Source: Chlamydomonas sphaeroides (lineage: Eukaryota; Chlorophyta; Chlorophyceae; Chlamydomonadales; Chlamydomonadaceae). Taken from it: a stretch of DNA of 64,000 nt. The position numbers and the translations under genes were made by a program. Under the pieces are notes generated by a model. That model was given only the letters and a program-made list of their open reading frames with translations, was not told where the DNA came from and searched no databases. This document shows, one piece after another, positions 32,809-45,500 of this stretch. Position 1 is the stretch's first letter, and each line of letters begins with the position of its first letter. The DNA lies in the NCBI GenBank assembly GCA_001662425.1, contig BDDC01000025.1, positions 88,579 through 152,578 of the forward strand, in the 5' to 3' direction.

Positions 32809-34116
32809 CGTGTGGGGTTCTGTTAGACGTGGCACTTGAACACACACCGAACCGCGCACAGCTGATCGTGACAGGCCCTAGCCCGGCGCTCATGACATGA
32901 AGTTGGTCTCACCGGTAATTGCCCGAGAGCGCTACCCAGGCTCCTCCCATCCTCTTGCGCGCCCAGCGCAGGCCCCGCAACGGGCGACGCCCCCTGCCCC
33001 TACTACCGGTACACCGCCGAACTCAAAGACGAGAGCCTGACCTGACCGGCCGCAGGCCTACAAGGTCAAGAGACTGCTGCAACACAGGCTCGTAAAGCGC
33101 GCTGGCGCTTGGGCCGCGCAAGTCGCAATGCCGGACAGCAGCGCATGGTGGCCGTGATCTCGCCAAGCGTCCGAGCAGCGCCCTAGCGCGACTCTAGTGT
33201 ACATAGCGGCACTACCGAGGACGGCAGCGTTAGTGCGCCAGCGCAAGATTGGTTGCTATGCGCAGGCCGATCCAGTCCCGGCCCAAATACACCGGCTGGC
33301 ACAGCACGGCCGCGACGGAGCGGGCGGCCCAATGGCAGCACCGCCACTCCGCCAGCGGCACGCTCTTGGGCAGCACAGCGACGCGCAAAAGCACGTGTAC
33401 AAGCGGCAGGTCACGCCGGAGGCCGCCGCCGCCGCAGCAGCGCCAGCGTGTCCCAGCCGTCGGCGGCGGCCGGCTCGGAGTCCAGCCGCCGCCGCGGCCG
33501 CAGAAGCAAGCAATGCAGACCGCAACGCGGCAGCACCCGCGGCGCCAAACAGCGCCAAATAGGTTCGTGGTCACATCCTCTCGCCCCTTGTGGCTGCGGC
33601 ACGGGCGGACGCTCGGCCCTTCCGCGCCGCACCCTGACGCCGGCCCCCGCCTGTCCGGCCGGTCCGTCCACCGGCCAGAGGCACACCGAGCGTGTCCAGC
33701 CGTCCGGTCATTCCGACGCAGCCCCCAACCATGACAGACAAGTTGGGCTCACTAGCCGCATACCTCGGCAGTAGTCACAGCAATCGTCAGGTCATATCTT
33801 CTAGAGCCATTTCTTCTTGTTCTGACCAGGCCCCTGCCCTGTCTCATCACACCCTGCGCCGCTCCACAACGCAGCGCCGACGCGCAGGGCCGCAGCTAGG
33901 CAGGCCCCGGCTGCCGGGAGTGCGCTGCCGCGGAACCCCAAGGCTGCAGCACTTCACTCCGGTGTCGAGTTCGCCAACAGCGCACTCGCCAACGAGCGCA
34001 CCGCCCTTGCTGGCTCGCGCTACACACTACCGGTGTGCTTCTTGGCTAGGCCCCGTCGAAACTCACAACCTGCCACCCGCCCAGCCGACTCCGCATGGCG
34101 CCTAGCAGCCGGCCGC
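31357..34116. other. Convergent intergenic region between PPT and TMEM135-like genes
   Basis: 2.8 kb between two stop codons on opposite strands, so mostly 3' UTR and spacer. A TGTAA at 32291-32295 is a candidate poly(A) signal for the PPT transcript. A CA-rich microsatellite lies in the middle and is annotated separately. Open frames near 33250-33770 are Pro/Arg/Ala-rich and unsupported. Confidence 0.5.
32628..32810. repeat. CA-rich microsatellite
   Basis: Interrupted CA/ACGC dinucleotide tract with a purest run at about 32771-32808. It generates His/Thr-rich frames on the plus strand and Cys/Val-rich frames on the minus strand, all discarded as genes. Confidence 0.95.
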
Positions 34117-37100
34117 TCACACGCTTAGCCCCTGCACGCCCGCCGAAGAGGCGGCCGACCCGGATCCAGCACCCGAGCCCGCCGCCGCCGCCGCGGCAGC
34201 GGCCGCGTCCACGGCCGCCGCAGCCGCCGCCAGCGTGCCGGCGCGCGGCTCCGGAGCTGACTGCGACAGCAAGCCCGCCGCCGCCACCGCGGCGACGGCG
34301 CCGTCAACGCTGCCGTCCTCCTCCGCCACGCCCTCAAGGCCCGAGCTCGCGCGGCCGAAGTCCCCCCACGCTGCCGCCGCAACGGCCGGCTCGTCAAGGC
34401 TCACGCGGGGCCACTTGGCGGCGCCGCGGACCGGGCTGGGGTGGCTCCAGCCGCTGCGCGGCGTCAGCGTCACGTGGCCGGCTGCGCCGCCGGCTGAGGC
34501 ACTCCGGGCGTCGACGGGCTGGCTGCCTGTCCGCTGCAGCCCGGCGGCGCCGGAGCTGAAGCTGAATGACGGCGACGGCGCCCTAGCGGCGGCAAGCTTG
34601 TCGAGGCCGGTGGCTACGGAGCCGATGGCGGCGGCGCCATCGCCGCTGCCGCCATCGCCGCCGGGCGCATAGGGCAGGCCGCGGCGCAGCGGCCGGCCGA
34701 CGGAGCGGTGGGGCCAGGAGAAGCCGCCGCCGGCGCCTGGCGGTGCTGACGGCGCCGGCCACACGTGGCCCGTCAGCGACGTCGCCGCCGCCGCCGCCAG
34801 GCTCGAGCTCGTGGATCGGAACGCTGGCGTCCGGCTGGTTGCGTTGGGCACCGGCACCGGCACGGCACGCCGCGCCGCCAGCGGCGCCGCCTCCGCCGCG
34901 CCCGGTAGCACGGCGGCGGTGGCGGCGCCGTCAGGATTGCCTGCAAGAAGCGTGAGCTGCAGGAAGCTGCTGCGGCCTCGGCCCTTGCGCTCAGAGTTGG
35001 GGTCGCTGAGCAGCATCAGGGCCTGGTCAAAGCCGGGCTCGGTCATGTTGCGTCGCATGCCGCTGCCATCGCTGGCTGCACCTGCCGGCGGCAGGGTCGC
35101 CGACGTCGCCGCGTCCGCTCCGGACGCGACGGCGCGGCCGCCGCTGAGGGCGCCCGAGACGATACGTGACGCCCAGCCCAGGGTGCCCGAGGAGCCGCCG
35201 GAGGGGGGCAGCGGCGGCGGCGCCGCCGCCGTGAAGGCTGTCGGCGTCTCCGTCGGCGCAGCGTTTGGCGCGGAGCCCGTCGCCGTCGCCCAGACGTCCT
35301 CCCAGCCCTCATCGCTGCTGCCGCCACCGCCGCTGCCGCCGCCGCCGCTGCCGGGACCGCTGGCCGGCGACGGCCCCGACAGGCCCTGCACGGGAGACGT
35401 CGGCGCCGCCGGCGCCGCCTGCTGCTGCGTCTGCAGGTATAAGCTGTAGACATGACCGCCGTGCTGCCCCGGACCGAACGCCGCGGCGCTCGATGCCGTA
35501 CTGAGCGCGCCGCATTCGGCACCGCCGCCGCCGCCGCCGCCGCGCCGCTCTGCGTCCGCCGCCGCAGCGGCAGCGGCGACGCCGCCGGCCCTGCCGTGCT
35601 CGGAACCGGCGCCGTACAGCCGGTCTGCCGTGCTCTGCGCCGCCGAACGCGGCAGCGGCGAGTACGACTCGCCGCTGTCGTACCGCCGTCCGCGCTGCCG
35701 TGCGGCGTTGCCGTACCGGTAGGAGCTGCTGCCTCCGGCGCCGCCGTCGTCCGTGTCGTAGTCGTCGTCGCGGCCGTGGCGGCGGCCGCCGAGCTGGCGG
35801 CGGAAGCCTCCGGCGGCGCTGCCGGCGCCGCCGGCAAAGCTGGCGGCAGAGGACAGGACCGAGTGTGACATGGACCTGATCCGACGGCTGACGGTTGTGA
35901 CGATTTGACGGTTGTTGGGCACGTGGGATATGCAGCCGCGCTGCATGCCTGCGCGGTGGGGCCGTGGGGCCGCTGGGTTGGATTGAGGTGGAGGTGAGGG
36001 GTGATGGGAGGACGGCATGTGCAGCATTCCAGATGCGGTACTGCGCATGACACGCTGTGCTTTGTGGCCCTGTAAGTGACATCACCGCTGCCCGTCTTTG
36101 CTCGCAGCGCCGTAAGCTCTGCCTTTGCATGCAAACCACACGGGCAGCGCCCCACCCTCGGCGCCGAAGATGAGGTCGAGCACGTTGAGGTACTTTGAGC
36201 GAAACACGTCGCGGTGGCGGCCGCAGGCGTCGCTGTAGCAGTGCATGATGGCTCCGCAGCCCAGGCTGTGGGGTTGGGAGGAGGGAGTACGGAGGAAGGC
36301 GGGACGCGTTACGCCATGGGGTTACGCGGTGTGGGAGTACAGAAGAGGCCGGGACGCGTTACGCCATGGGGTTACGTGGCGTGGGAGTACGGAGGAAGGC
36401 GGGACGTGTTACGCGATGGGGTTACGTGGCGTGGGAGTACGGAGGAAGGCGGGACGTGTTACACGATGGGGTTACGTGGCGTGGGAGTACGGAGGAAGGC
36501 GGGACGTGTTACGCCATGGGGTTACGTGGCGTGGAAGTACGAAGGAAGGCGGGACGCGTTACGCCATGGGGTTACGTGGTGATAGAGCACGGAGGAAGGC
36601 GGGACGCGTTTCGCCATGGGGTTAAATGGTGAGGGAGTACGGAGGAAGGCGCGACGAGTTACGCCATGGGGTTACGCACACGCACACACGCTTATACGCA
36701 AGATACACAAACCGGCCACCCGACATGCAGGCATGTCAATAACAGGCAACAGGAAGGAACATTTGTTCAAGTAGAACAGAACCCCACACGCGGCACAGCA
36801 CGCCCGGGTAGAGCGGCGCGTCGGAAAGGAACATGTTTGTGCGACATAGGGGCGTATAGAAGGAAGTAACATGTGTGCGGCACGGGGGCAGCAGTCAACT
36901 GCAGGCCACAGCCGTCCGAGCAGCCGTCCGAGCAGCGACAGCATGCCGTACGGTGTGCCGTACGCCGTGCATCGAGCGCACCTGAACATGAGGACGTCCA
37001 GGCGCCAGGGCGAGGATGTGGGGCCGGGCGAGGAGGCTGCTCCAGCGGCGCCGCGGGCCCGCGGCCCGGCGGGGCGCGGCGGCAGCAACGGCTGGCCTGG

Positions 37101-40100
37101 CACGCGGCGGCCCGGCGGCGCGGAGGCAAAGGCGCGGTGGCCGGGGCCGCGCCCGGCGGAGGCGGCTGAGGCGGCCGACCAGATCCAGCAGCAGCTGCGG
37201 GAGGGAGGTGTGAGGGAGGTGGGGAAAATATTGGCAAGAGGATGTGTCGCTGTGTGAATAGCAAACCACAGAGCGCAATTGCACGAACGCCGCCGAAGGC
37301 GAGCGACGCTCACAGGTCCGCGGGCCCAGACGCATTCCGACCCCGCCCCACCCGGCGCAGCTCCAGGGAATTAAGGGGCGGGAAGGAGGTGTGCTCCGTG
37401 CCGGCTGCGGCCCCGCCACACCGCCTCCCTGGCAAGGGCGCATACGGCACCTCCAGCGCTGCCGCCATGACGGCGCTGCACAAGCACATTCGGCCTACCA
37501 GATTATCGCCTCAGTACGGTCCGTGCTGCGCAGCAGTTCTGGTATCCTCAGTTCTTATATTGCACATCCGGCCTACCAGACGCACGCCGCCAGCGCCCGG
37601 GCTGCGCAATGCCAGAGTACATGGCCAGCGCGATGCACCTCCGCGTTTCATAACTCATCACATCGCATTCCGGATCAATCTACAGCATAACATCACACAA
37701 GTCTCCCAAACGGATATTACAGTGTTGGCCTCACCGGATGAACGCCTCCAGCGCCCTTGCCGCGCAGTACATGGCCAGCTCCATGCGGCGGCTCTTCTTC
37801 TCCAGCAGCGTCGCCAGCCCGCCAGCCCACACGCTGCCGGCGATGACGGGGCCCGTGTTGGTGCCGGTCAGGTTGAAGCCCGCGCAGGCGCCTGGGGCAG
37901 GGGTAAGCAGGTGTTGGGGCGATCGCAACGCGGCGCCACAGTAGTCACAGCAGCAGGACGTGCAGCAAACAATGCCCCGCAGTGCCCCACAAGCTGCGTG
38001 GGCTGGAGGCGCGCCGGCTGGCTCGGCTCGGAGGGGCGGTACGCGTGTGGCTGGATTCGGCGCGCGAGTACCGGCACATGGCATGGCACCGGCTGGCCGG
38101 CTAGGAGGAGAGGTACTGGCGGGGCGTGCGCACGCACTGAGCGGGACACAGCGCCAGCCCCCCATGAGCCGCGCCGCAGCCGTCATCGCAGCCGTCTCGC
38201 ACCCGCGAAGGCGGCCGCCATGTAGGCGGAGAGGAAGGCGGAGGAGCGCGCCACGCCCAGCGCCATCTTGGGCAGCAGCTCGGCGGGGCGCGCCAGCAGG
38301 GCGGTGCGGTGAACCAGCAGCGAGGAGACGAGGTAGAAGGGCACGTAGATGGAGAGCGAGGAGGCGTAGGCCTGGGGAGGAGGGGCGGGTGCAGGAAGGA
38401 ACGGGCGGGCGTCAGGCTGCTGCGCACACGCACGCGCGGCGGTGCGGCCACGGTAGCCCAACAACCCCATAGTCCCCGTGAGCTGCCCAGAACCCGGAGC
38501 CCTGCAGCTGTGCGCAGCCCCCAGCCGCCACCCGCCCGCGCAGAGCCAACCTGCCCGGGCTAGGGGCAAACCCGGGCGAGGCGCAGCCCTGCAGTCCGCT
38601 GCGCCGCCTCCCAATGCCCGACCCACTCCCCGGAGCACCCCACCAGACCACCTAGCCCCCAGCCCAGCAGACCACCTAGCCCGCAGCCCACCAGACCACC
38701 CAGCCCCCAGCCCACCAGTCCACCCAGCCCGCACCCCACCTGCGGCAGCGCCGACACCGCGTGCGCCACGCAGCTCTGGCGGGCGCGGCAGCAGTCCCAG
38801 GGGAGGGGCGGCGTGCGGCTTAGGACCGGCATTCACCAAACTGGGTACCGGCCATACCGACACAAGAGGTGCTGGTTCGATGCCGCGGCCTGCGTTCAAG
38901 CTACGTGCTGTGCCCAGCCCCCGCACGGCCCGGGTGAGGTACATTCCTCGCAATGACCCCGCTGGTACCGGTGTGGCGCCGCGGCCTGTGCGTTGGGCCC
39001 AAGTGCAGCGGACCGGCCCAGACACTGTTCTTATGTTTGAACACACCTGGCCGGGGTGGAAGAAGTCGCAGGGCGTGCTGTGCAGCCGCCCGGGGCGCTC
39101 GTTGAGGTGCGCCAGGGGGGTGCGCGCCAGCGCCGCCAGCGGGCCCGGCGGCAGGCCCGCCGAGTTACGAGCGGCGTGCTCCTGCGGCGGCGCGGGAGCA
39201 AGGCGGCGTGGGCGGGCGGGCAGGCGTGGGGTTACTGGCCTCCATGTGGGTCGGACAAAGAGATACCGGTAGCAGTTGCCCGGCTCATGGTGGCATGCGA
39301 CGCCAGTGCGGGTCAAGCGGGCGGGGCGGCAATAGGCCGATGTGGGTCGGGACGAGGAGCGCCCGAGCGTGGCAGGCGGATGCGGGGGGAGTGAGCCGAG
39401 GGGCGGTGAGCGGTCCTCAGGAATCAGGCACATCCCACGCCCCGAAGGCACCCCTAGCGGCGCAGCGCACCAGTACGGCCGCTCACACGACCGCTCCCCG
39501 CGTACATCGCGGCAGAGACATTGGCAGCGTCTCATCACGACGGCACGCGCCCTGCCACGCACCCGGATGGCGGCCCACACGGAGGGGTCCTTGCCGCCCA
39601 TGCGCGTGATGAAGCGCACATAGGTGGGCGGCAGGCTGGCGGGCTCCATGATGAAGGAGTAGAGGATCTGGCTGGCGGCGGCGCACATGAGCAGCACGTC
39701 GCCGTGCGCCATGCGGGTGGGCTGCAGCAGCGCGCGCAGGGCGGGCGGCGCGCTGCGGGCGGGCAGCAGAAGGGAGGACGGGATGCGGGATGGCAGGGTC
39801 GGCGCTGATGCAACCCTGGAGCATGCCGAGTGGCCCTTCTTCCGCGCGCGGCTGGACCAGCGCACGCGCCGGCTGCTGGGTTGCGCCGCGGCCTGGCAGC
39901 CGCAGGGGCAGGGTGCCCTGCGCTGCCGTGAGGGGGTGCAGAGGCCCCAAGCCGGCGCCAGCGCCGTGGCCCCCCGGCTGCTGTCCACATTTCTGGGGAC
40001 CCCTTCGGGACTTTGCCAGCCTACGTTAACCTGTGCGCCTACGTTTACCTGTGCGCCAGCCCCCTTGCTCTTGCCCTGCCCCTTTCCGCCCGGCGCTCCC

Positions 40101-42220
40101 GGCGCGAGCCTGCACGTCACCGCCCGGGGCCCTGCCCCTTTCCGCCCACCAGCCCCTGCCCGCCTCACCCTGGCTTGTTGCCGGTGCGCACGAGCAGCGT
40201 CACTCCACGCAGCATGATGTACGTGGCCAGGCTGTAGTGCCGCCGCTGGGGACTGCGGGATGGCGGCAGCATGGGCGGGGCAGCGCGTTGGGACAGGGCT
40301 GTGGGACAGGGCGTTGGTGTTGGTGTGGTATGCGGGTGGGTGGAGGCAAGGCTGTCAGCCTGTTGCGCCGATACAGCGCTCTGCAGCCTAACCGCCCGCC
40401 CAGCCTGCCAAGCGGCAGCGCCCGACCGACAGCTTGTACCCATGCGCAGTGTCCGCCGGCCAGCGGTCCACTCACCCCGTCATCCGCAGCGCCTGCCCCG
40501 CCACCAGCCCCGCCACCAGCGCCCGCCACCGCTGCGTGCTGCGGGGGCGGGGGCCGCCAAGCACGCGAGGGAGGCACGCGGTGAGCCAAGCCGCACAGGG
40601 CGCAGGCACGTAGTGCGACTTGGCAGCGAAGACCAAAGCGGTGAAACGCCGTAAAGCATGGCCCGGCGCGGCATCAACGTCTGGCACCGGCACCGGCACC
40701 CCTGCCCCTCCCGGGAGTGGTCGCGGGACTGCGGCCAGCCCAGCATCGGGCGAGCATCTCGAGGTGCAGGGTTGGCGCTACCCCTGCTGCTCCGGCACCG
40801 CCCGAACCGCAACAGAGCCGAGTCTCGGCATGGGCGGTCGTGAGGCGCCAGGCCGCCCGCCCTAGCCGCGGACCACCTCCACGCAGCCGCCACCAGCTGC
40901 CGCGCACGCAGGCAGCTCTGCAGCCCATCCCGTGCGAGCGCCCTGAGGCCCACGGCCCGTATGGGTGTTACGCGGCTGGTGTCTTTGTGATGTGACCCTG
41001 TAACACCAGCAGCGCCGCACCTCTCCTTGCCCAGCAGCATCGCGATGCCCTCGTCCAGCGTCACATAGCTGGCTCCCAGCGTCGCCAGGAAGCACGTGCT
41101 GCAAGGCGGAGCGGCGGGGGGGGGAGCCGGGGCCAGGGCCGGGGCCGGTCGTAAGCGGCAGAGGGGGTGGCCCAGCGGGCGGCGCCTGGCTGCCGGAGGT
41201 GAGGCGGCGGCTCTGGCCAGGGCGGTGTCGCGTCACAACCCCCGAGGGTTGTGCGGACGATGTGCCGCCGGCTAGCCGCAAGTGGAGCCCTGGTGCGAAT
41301 GCGGTGGGGCATCGGGCCGTTGCATCCGCGCGCGCGGTGCGGATGGTGGCAGGGAGGACCCGGGAGCGGTGGGGAGTGGCGGTCAATCACCCAGCCCCGG
41401 TGCCGCCGCCCTAGCCACAGCCCCTGACGCCGCTGGAATGCAGCGGCGGCGGCAGCAGTCGAGGCCCGGGGCGCTCTGGCTGTGAGGGTCGGCCGGCGCC
41501 CAGCATATCCGCGGTCGGTGAGGAGGCGGCTGCTGGAGCCGGAGGCTAGGACGGCGGAGCACGATAGCCGAGGCGGCTGCGGAGCTGGGCGGCTGTAGGA
41601 GGTCCCGCTAGCGCCTGCGCTGGCCGCTGCTGCTGCAGAGGCGACTCACTAGAGGGCTGTGTCCCGCAGCACGTCGCCGAGCGTTGCCACGCGTCGCTTG
41701 CCCTTCCGATTGATAAGGTGCGTCAGGAAGGACAGCGCGTGCAGGCCGCCCTGCGCAATGCATAGCGGGGTTTGCGGGGATTCCACGGGAGGGTCAAAGG
41801 CTGGGGTGTGTTCGTTTCCCAGGGGTGCGCGAATGTCGGACAGGGTGTTGAATCTGCTGGCGCGGTCAAGGACCCCGAAGCGGCTAGCCGGCCGGGACCA
41901 GCCGAGGTGGATGGGTGGGGTGTGATTGTGCAACTCGAACAGCTGCACGCGGCTGTACGGTGTGCCCGAGACGTGCGCAGAGTTGTAGTGCGCACCTTCA
42001 TGAGCGCTCCAGCAGCCCCGCCACGTATGGCAGCCGTGCGGATTCGCGCCAAGGCACGCTCGAGCTCGCCCTGTTCTGCTCGCCCAGACGAGCCAGATTC
42101 GTGTCCCCACGTTCGTTGGCTGGTGCTGGGCTCCTCAACGTGGCGCCCCGGTGCACCAGCCCTGGCATCAGCCCACAGCGTCGGCCCGTCGCTTGGGCCG
42201 ACGCCGAACGCCACAGGCAT
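34117..42220 (-). CDS. TMEM135-like multi-pass membrane protein with long low-complexity C-terminal tail
   Basis: Plant-type TMEM135 relative; the animal protein acts in peroxisome/mitochondria membrane and lipid homeostasis, and plant members have been annotated as Tim17-related. Exons: 42220-41996, 41750-41650, 41098-41021, 40538-40476, 40252-40169, 39752-39563, 39181-39047, 38775-38740, 38371-38203, 37891-37735, 37194-36982, 36265-36156, 35948-34117. All phases match, 1130 residues. Half 1: GGLHALSFLTHLI, LYTCFLATLGASYVTLDEG, QRWRALVAGLVAGQALRMTG, DVLLMCAAASQILYSFIMEP then ASLPPTYVRFI. Half 2: Cys-rich STPCDFFHPGQSCVAHAV, SLSIYVPFYLVSSLLVHR, LLEKKSRRMELAMYCAARAL then EAF, DVLMFSLGCGAIMHCYSDAC, DVFRSKYLNVLDLIFG. 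The final exon adds about 610 residues of Ser/Gly/Ala/Pro-rich, probably disordered sequence ending AGVQGLSV. Function in this alga is inferred only. Confidence 0.88.
36284..36676. repeat. 50-bp minisatellite, eight copies, in an intron of the TMEM135-like gene
   Basis: Units containing ggagtacggaggaaggcggg and atggggttacgtggc repeat at an exact 50-base spacing (for example the gggacg core at 36301, 36351, 36401, 36451, 36501, 36551, 36601, with a diverged gcgacg at 36651). It lies between exons 36982 and 36265. Since 50 is not a multiple of three, the apparent repeat proteins in each frame are shadows. Confidence 0.97.
38645..38741. repeat. 24-bp tandem repeat in an intron of the TMEM135-like gene
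   Basis: About four copies of a 24-base unit resembling gaccacctagcccgcagccc. It starts at the donor of the tiny 12-codon exon 38775-38740 and continues into the following intron. Confidence 0.8.
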
Positions 42221-42554
42221 CGCTTCAACGTATATGGCGTGCGTTCACAGGAGCTTTTGTGTGGGTCTCTCTGCTTGGCAAGGGCTCTACCGCTGGTCAC
42301 GCCGAAGACGTGCCACGCACGCTAACAAGCCTTGCTGCATAATTGAGCTGGTGTATTCGCAAGTTTCTGCCGTGCTTGTTGGGAGTCAAAGTGTGGAGGG
42401 GCGGCAGGCCTAGCACGCACTATCGGTCCCATGCACGGATTTTACTTGCGGTTTCCTCCGCAATCTCATGTTAACTCTGTCGTGGCCCTGTTAGGCTTAT
42501 CCTGGGCCACTTGCTGCTCGCCTGCCTACCAAAGACTTGTACCGTGCAAGCGAC
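42221..42554. promoter_or_regulatory. Divergent spacer between TMEM135-like and M41-like genes
   Basis: 334 bases separate the two start codons, which point away from each other; both promoters should lie here. The sequence is less GC-rich than the exons on each side. No motif was identified with confidence. Confidence 0.5.
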
Positions 42555-45500
42555 ATGCAATGCCTGCGGTCGACGAGGCTGGGCGCGAGGCACATCGCGC
42601 CTCGTGCACCAGCAGCGCGCGTTGCTCGGCGCGTAGTGGTTCGCAGCGACACGTCGTCAGCGGCGCCAGCTGCAGCTGACCCCGCTGCACTCTACAAGGA
42701 CCTGGACGTTCACTGCGAGAACCTGCGCCGCGCACCATACAGCATGGTACGCGACAGTAGATTCATCATGCTCATAGTGATCCTCTCAAGAAAAGCGCAG
42801 AGGCCTGGGCAGCGTGTGGCTGCAGCGCCGCTGGCACCTGCCGCTCTCCCGTGGACCCGCCGTGCCGCTAAACCACCCCCATCCCCGCTCCAACCCGAAA
42901 TCACTGCCAACGACGACCCTCCTCCTGGGACAACCTAAGGCCTGAGACGCGTGTGGCTGGGGGTGCCGTGGGAACAATGGCACGCCCCCTTGCACCCCCC
43001 GCCCCGCCCTGCCGCGCAGCGCCTTCAGTTCAGCGGCCCTGTGCTGGAGTCCTTCCAGGAGCTCAAGACTGCCGGCGTCGCCACCAAGTGGGGCAGCGGC
43101 GTCAACGAAGCGCTGCGCCGGCGATCCGTCCTCATGGGCGAGCTGCGCCAGGTCAGGCCTTGCGCTGGAGCGCCCGCGTGTAATTCACGCCACCGCGCCT
43201 GGCCTGGCCGCCTATGACACCTTGCAAATGGCACACACAGGCACGCAATGACACACACAGTCACACAGGGGCACCGTCACAGCCTGGACCTGCGCTCGCG
43301 CTGGCCTCCCTGCTGGGACGGAGGTCCGCCGACAGCCGTGCGCTCGGTTGCCCCGCTTCCTCAAGCGCACTCGGCAGCGCGCTTAACCACCCCAACGACC
43401 CCTCTCGTCGCTGCCTGTGCTGCTCCTCGCTATCTTGCTATTTGCTGCTTGCAATGTGTCAGGTCGGCATCAAGAACCCCGACAAGATTGCCGTGCCGTC
43501 GGTCCGCAACGACGCGGCGTTCCTGGTCACGGTCGTGGGTGCGTCGCGCCGCGTGCCGCGTCAGCATGCCGTACACTGCTGCGGCCCTTTCCCGCTTTGC
43601 AGCAGCTGCAGCGACGTGGCCGCACTGCAGCTCTCGAGGACTCACGACACCGCACGACACCGCGCGACACCGCGCGACACTCGCCGACCCTGCGTCGCCG
43701 GCACCTTGCACCCCGCGCCTGGCCGCAACCCCACCGGCCCGTCGATGCTGCCTCTCCGCTCGCGCCCGCACTTCAGCCACTCGGCACAACAATCGTCGCC
43801 GCTGCGCCTCATCCCGACCGTCTGCCCTTCCACCGCCCCTGCCCGAGCTACTGGTTCGGAGGCTGCCGACTCATTCCAACTCCTTTAACACCCGCCCCCG
43901 CCTGCCCCGCAGGCACCACCAGCGTCCTGGCTGTCCTCGCGGGTCAGCTGCCTGGCGACTGGGGCTTCTTCAGCAGCTACCTCATCGGAGGTGGGCCGGG
44001 GAAGGCAGGACTGGGGGCAGGCGGCGCAGGGCGGAAGACCACCGCAGGGCTGCGCTGCATACCGTGACGCTCAGCAGGCTGCAGCCCGGCGCCGTTGGAC
44101 ACAGCAGCGGACTGCGGTAGTCAGCTCGGGCCGGGCCCCTGCGCCCCCTGCGGCCCCTCGAGACGGGAGGCCCTCCCTGCAGGGGCGCCCCTTCCAAGGG
44201 AGGGCCTCTGGGGGGCCCGCGGCGCCGGTGGCATGTAGGGGTGGGGGCCTGGGTGGTGCCGGCTGCAGGAGGTGAGGGAGGTGAGGGAGGCGGAGCGGCC
44301 GTAGTCTTGACCGCGCTCTCGCGTACCGTTGGCGTGGCCGCCCCGCGGCTGCGTCACACCTCCCGGGGGCCGCACGCCGCACCGTGTGCAGCCTTGTGCT
44401 GCGGCTCCCGCGGGGGNNNNNNNNNNNNNNNNNNNNNNNNNNNNNNNNNNNNNNNNNNNNNNNNNNNNNNNNNNNNNNNNNNNNNNNNNNNNNNNNNNNN
44501 NNNNNNNNNNNNNNNNNNNNNNNNNNNNNNNNNNNNNNNNNNNNNNNNNNNNNNNNNNNNNNNNNNNNNNNNNNNNNNNNNNNNNNNNNNNNNNNNNNNN
44601 NNNNNNNNNNNNNNNNNNNNNNNNNNNNNNNNNNNNNNNNNNNNNNNNNNNNNNNNNNNNNNNNNNNNNNNNNNNNNNNNNNNNNNNNNNNNNNNNNNNN
44701 NNNNNNNNNNNNNNNNNNNNNNNNNNNNNNNNNNNNNNNNNNNNNNNNCGGCTGCGGCGGTGGGCGCATGCCGACGGCAGCACCGCGCAGCCGCTGCCCA
44801 CGCCGCGCAGCCCGCGGCCTCTGCAGCCTGGCAGGGCCGGACGCGACGGCTGCTCGACGCCGCAGCCGCCCGGGAGGAGCCCCGGCGCACAGCGCATGGC
44901 AGTGACGTAGCGCTGCACACGTGGATGGCTGGGGCAGCCGGCAGCAGAGGGAGCGCCTTACCCCTGGCCGGGGCCTGGGCACGGGGCCTGGGCGCTGGCA
45001 CGCGCTGGCTTGGGGTGAGTTGGCGCGGCCCGCAATGCCCCCCGGCGGCGGCCGGCAGCGGAGCGGCAGCAGCGTGCGTGTGGCGGTTGCTGCCGACGGG
45101 CGCAGAGGCGGAGGCGCTGGGGCTGCGTCCACGGCCGATCGGCCGCCGTCTCTGCGCCCGCCTGGGGCGCACGCGGCATTCGCACGCTGCGGCAGCCCCG
45201 CCGCCGGCCGCCGCCAGGCGGCGTTGCGGCTGCACTAGCTTCAAGCTAAAGCGCGTGCTAGCCCCCGTGCCCCGGGCCCAGCCTTGGGCCCCGCCGGGTA
45301 CAGCGCTCCGTCCGCCAGCTGTCTTGACCATCCACGGGTGTAGCGCTGTAACACTCTCACGCGCGGCTGCGGCGGCGAGCGAGCGAGCGGAGGCCGCCTC
45401 CGGCCAAGCCGGGCCGCGGGCGGGTTAGGCTGCGCGGCCAGAGCAGCCGCGCGCATCGCTGGGTTGCGGCAGCAGCCGTGCCTGTGTGCTGTGTGGCTTG

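Noticed and set aside
32213..32900. His/Thr- and Cys/Val-rich frames near 32.6 kb
   Set aside because: Direct translation of the CA microsatellite.
34117..36048. 643-codon minus-strand frame as an independent gene
   Set aside because: An acceptor at 35949 joins it in phase to the exon ending at 36156, so it is better explained as the last exon of the TMEM135-like gene.
36214..36632. Repeat protein frames (GLRGVGVRRKAGRVTPW type)
   Set aside because: Produced by the 50-bp minisatellite, whose period is not a multiple of three, so similar frames appear in all three phases.
38183..40168. 661-codon minus-strand open frame taken as one exon
   Set aside because: Only parts of it match TMEM135; the rest is intron sequence. 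The true exons are short and linked by canonical donors and acceptors in phase.
44071..45428. Long frames crossing the run of N
   Set aside because: They are open only because N is translated as X; the region is an intron with an assembly gap.
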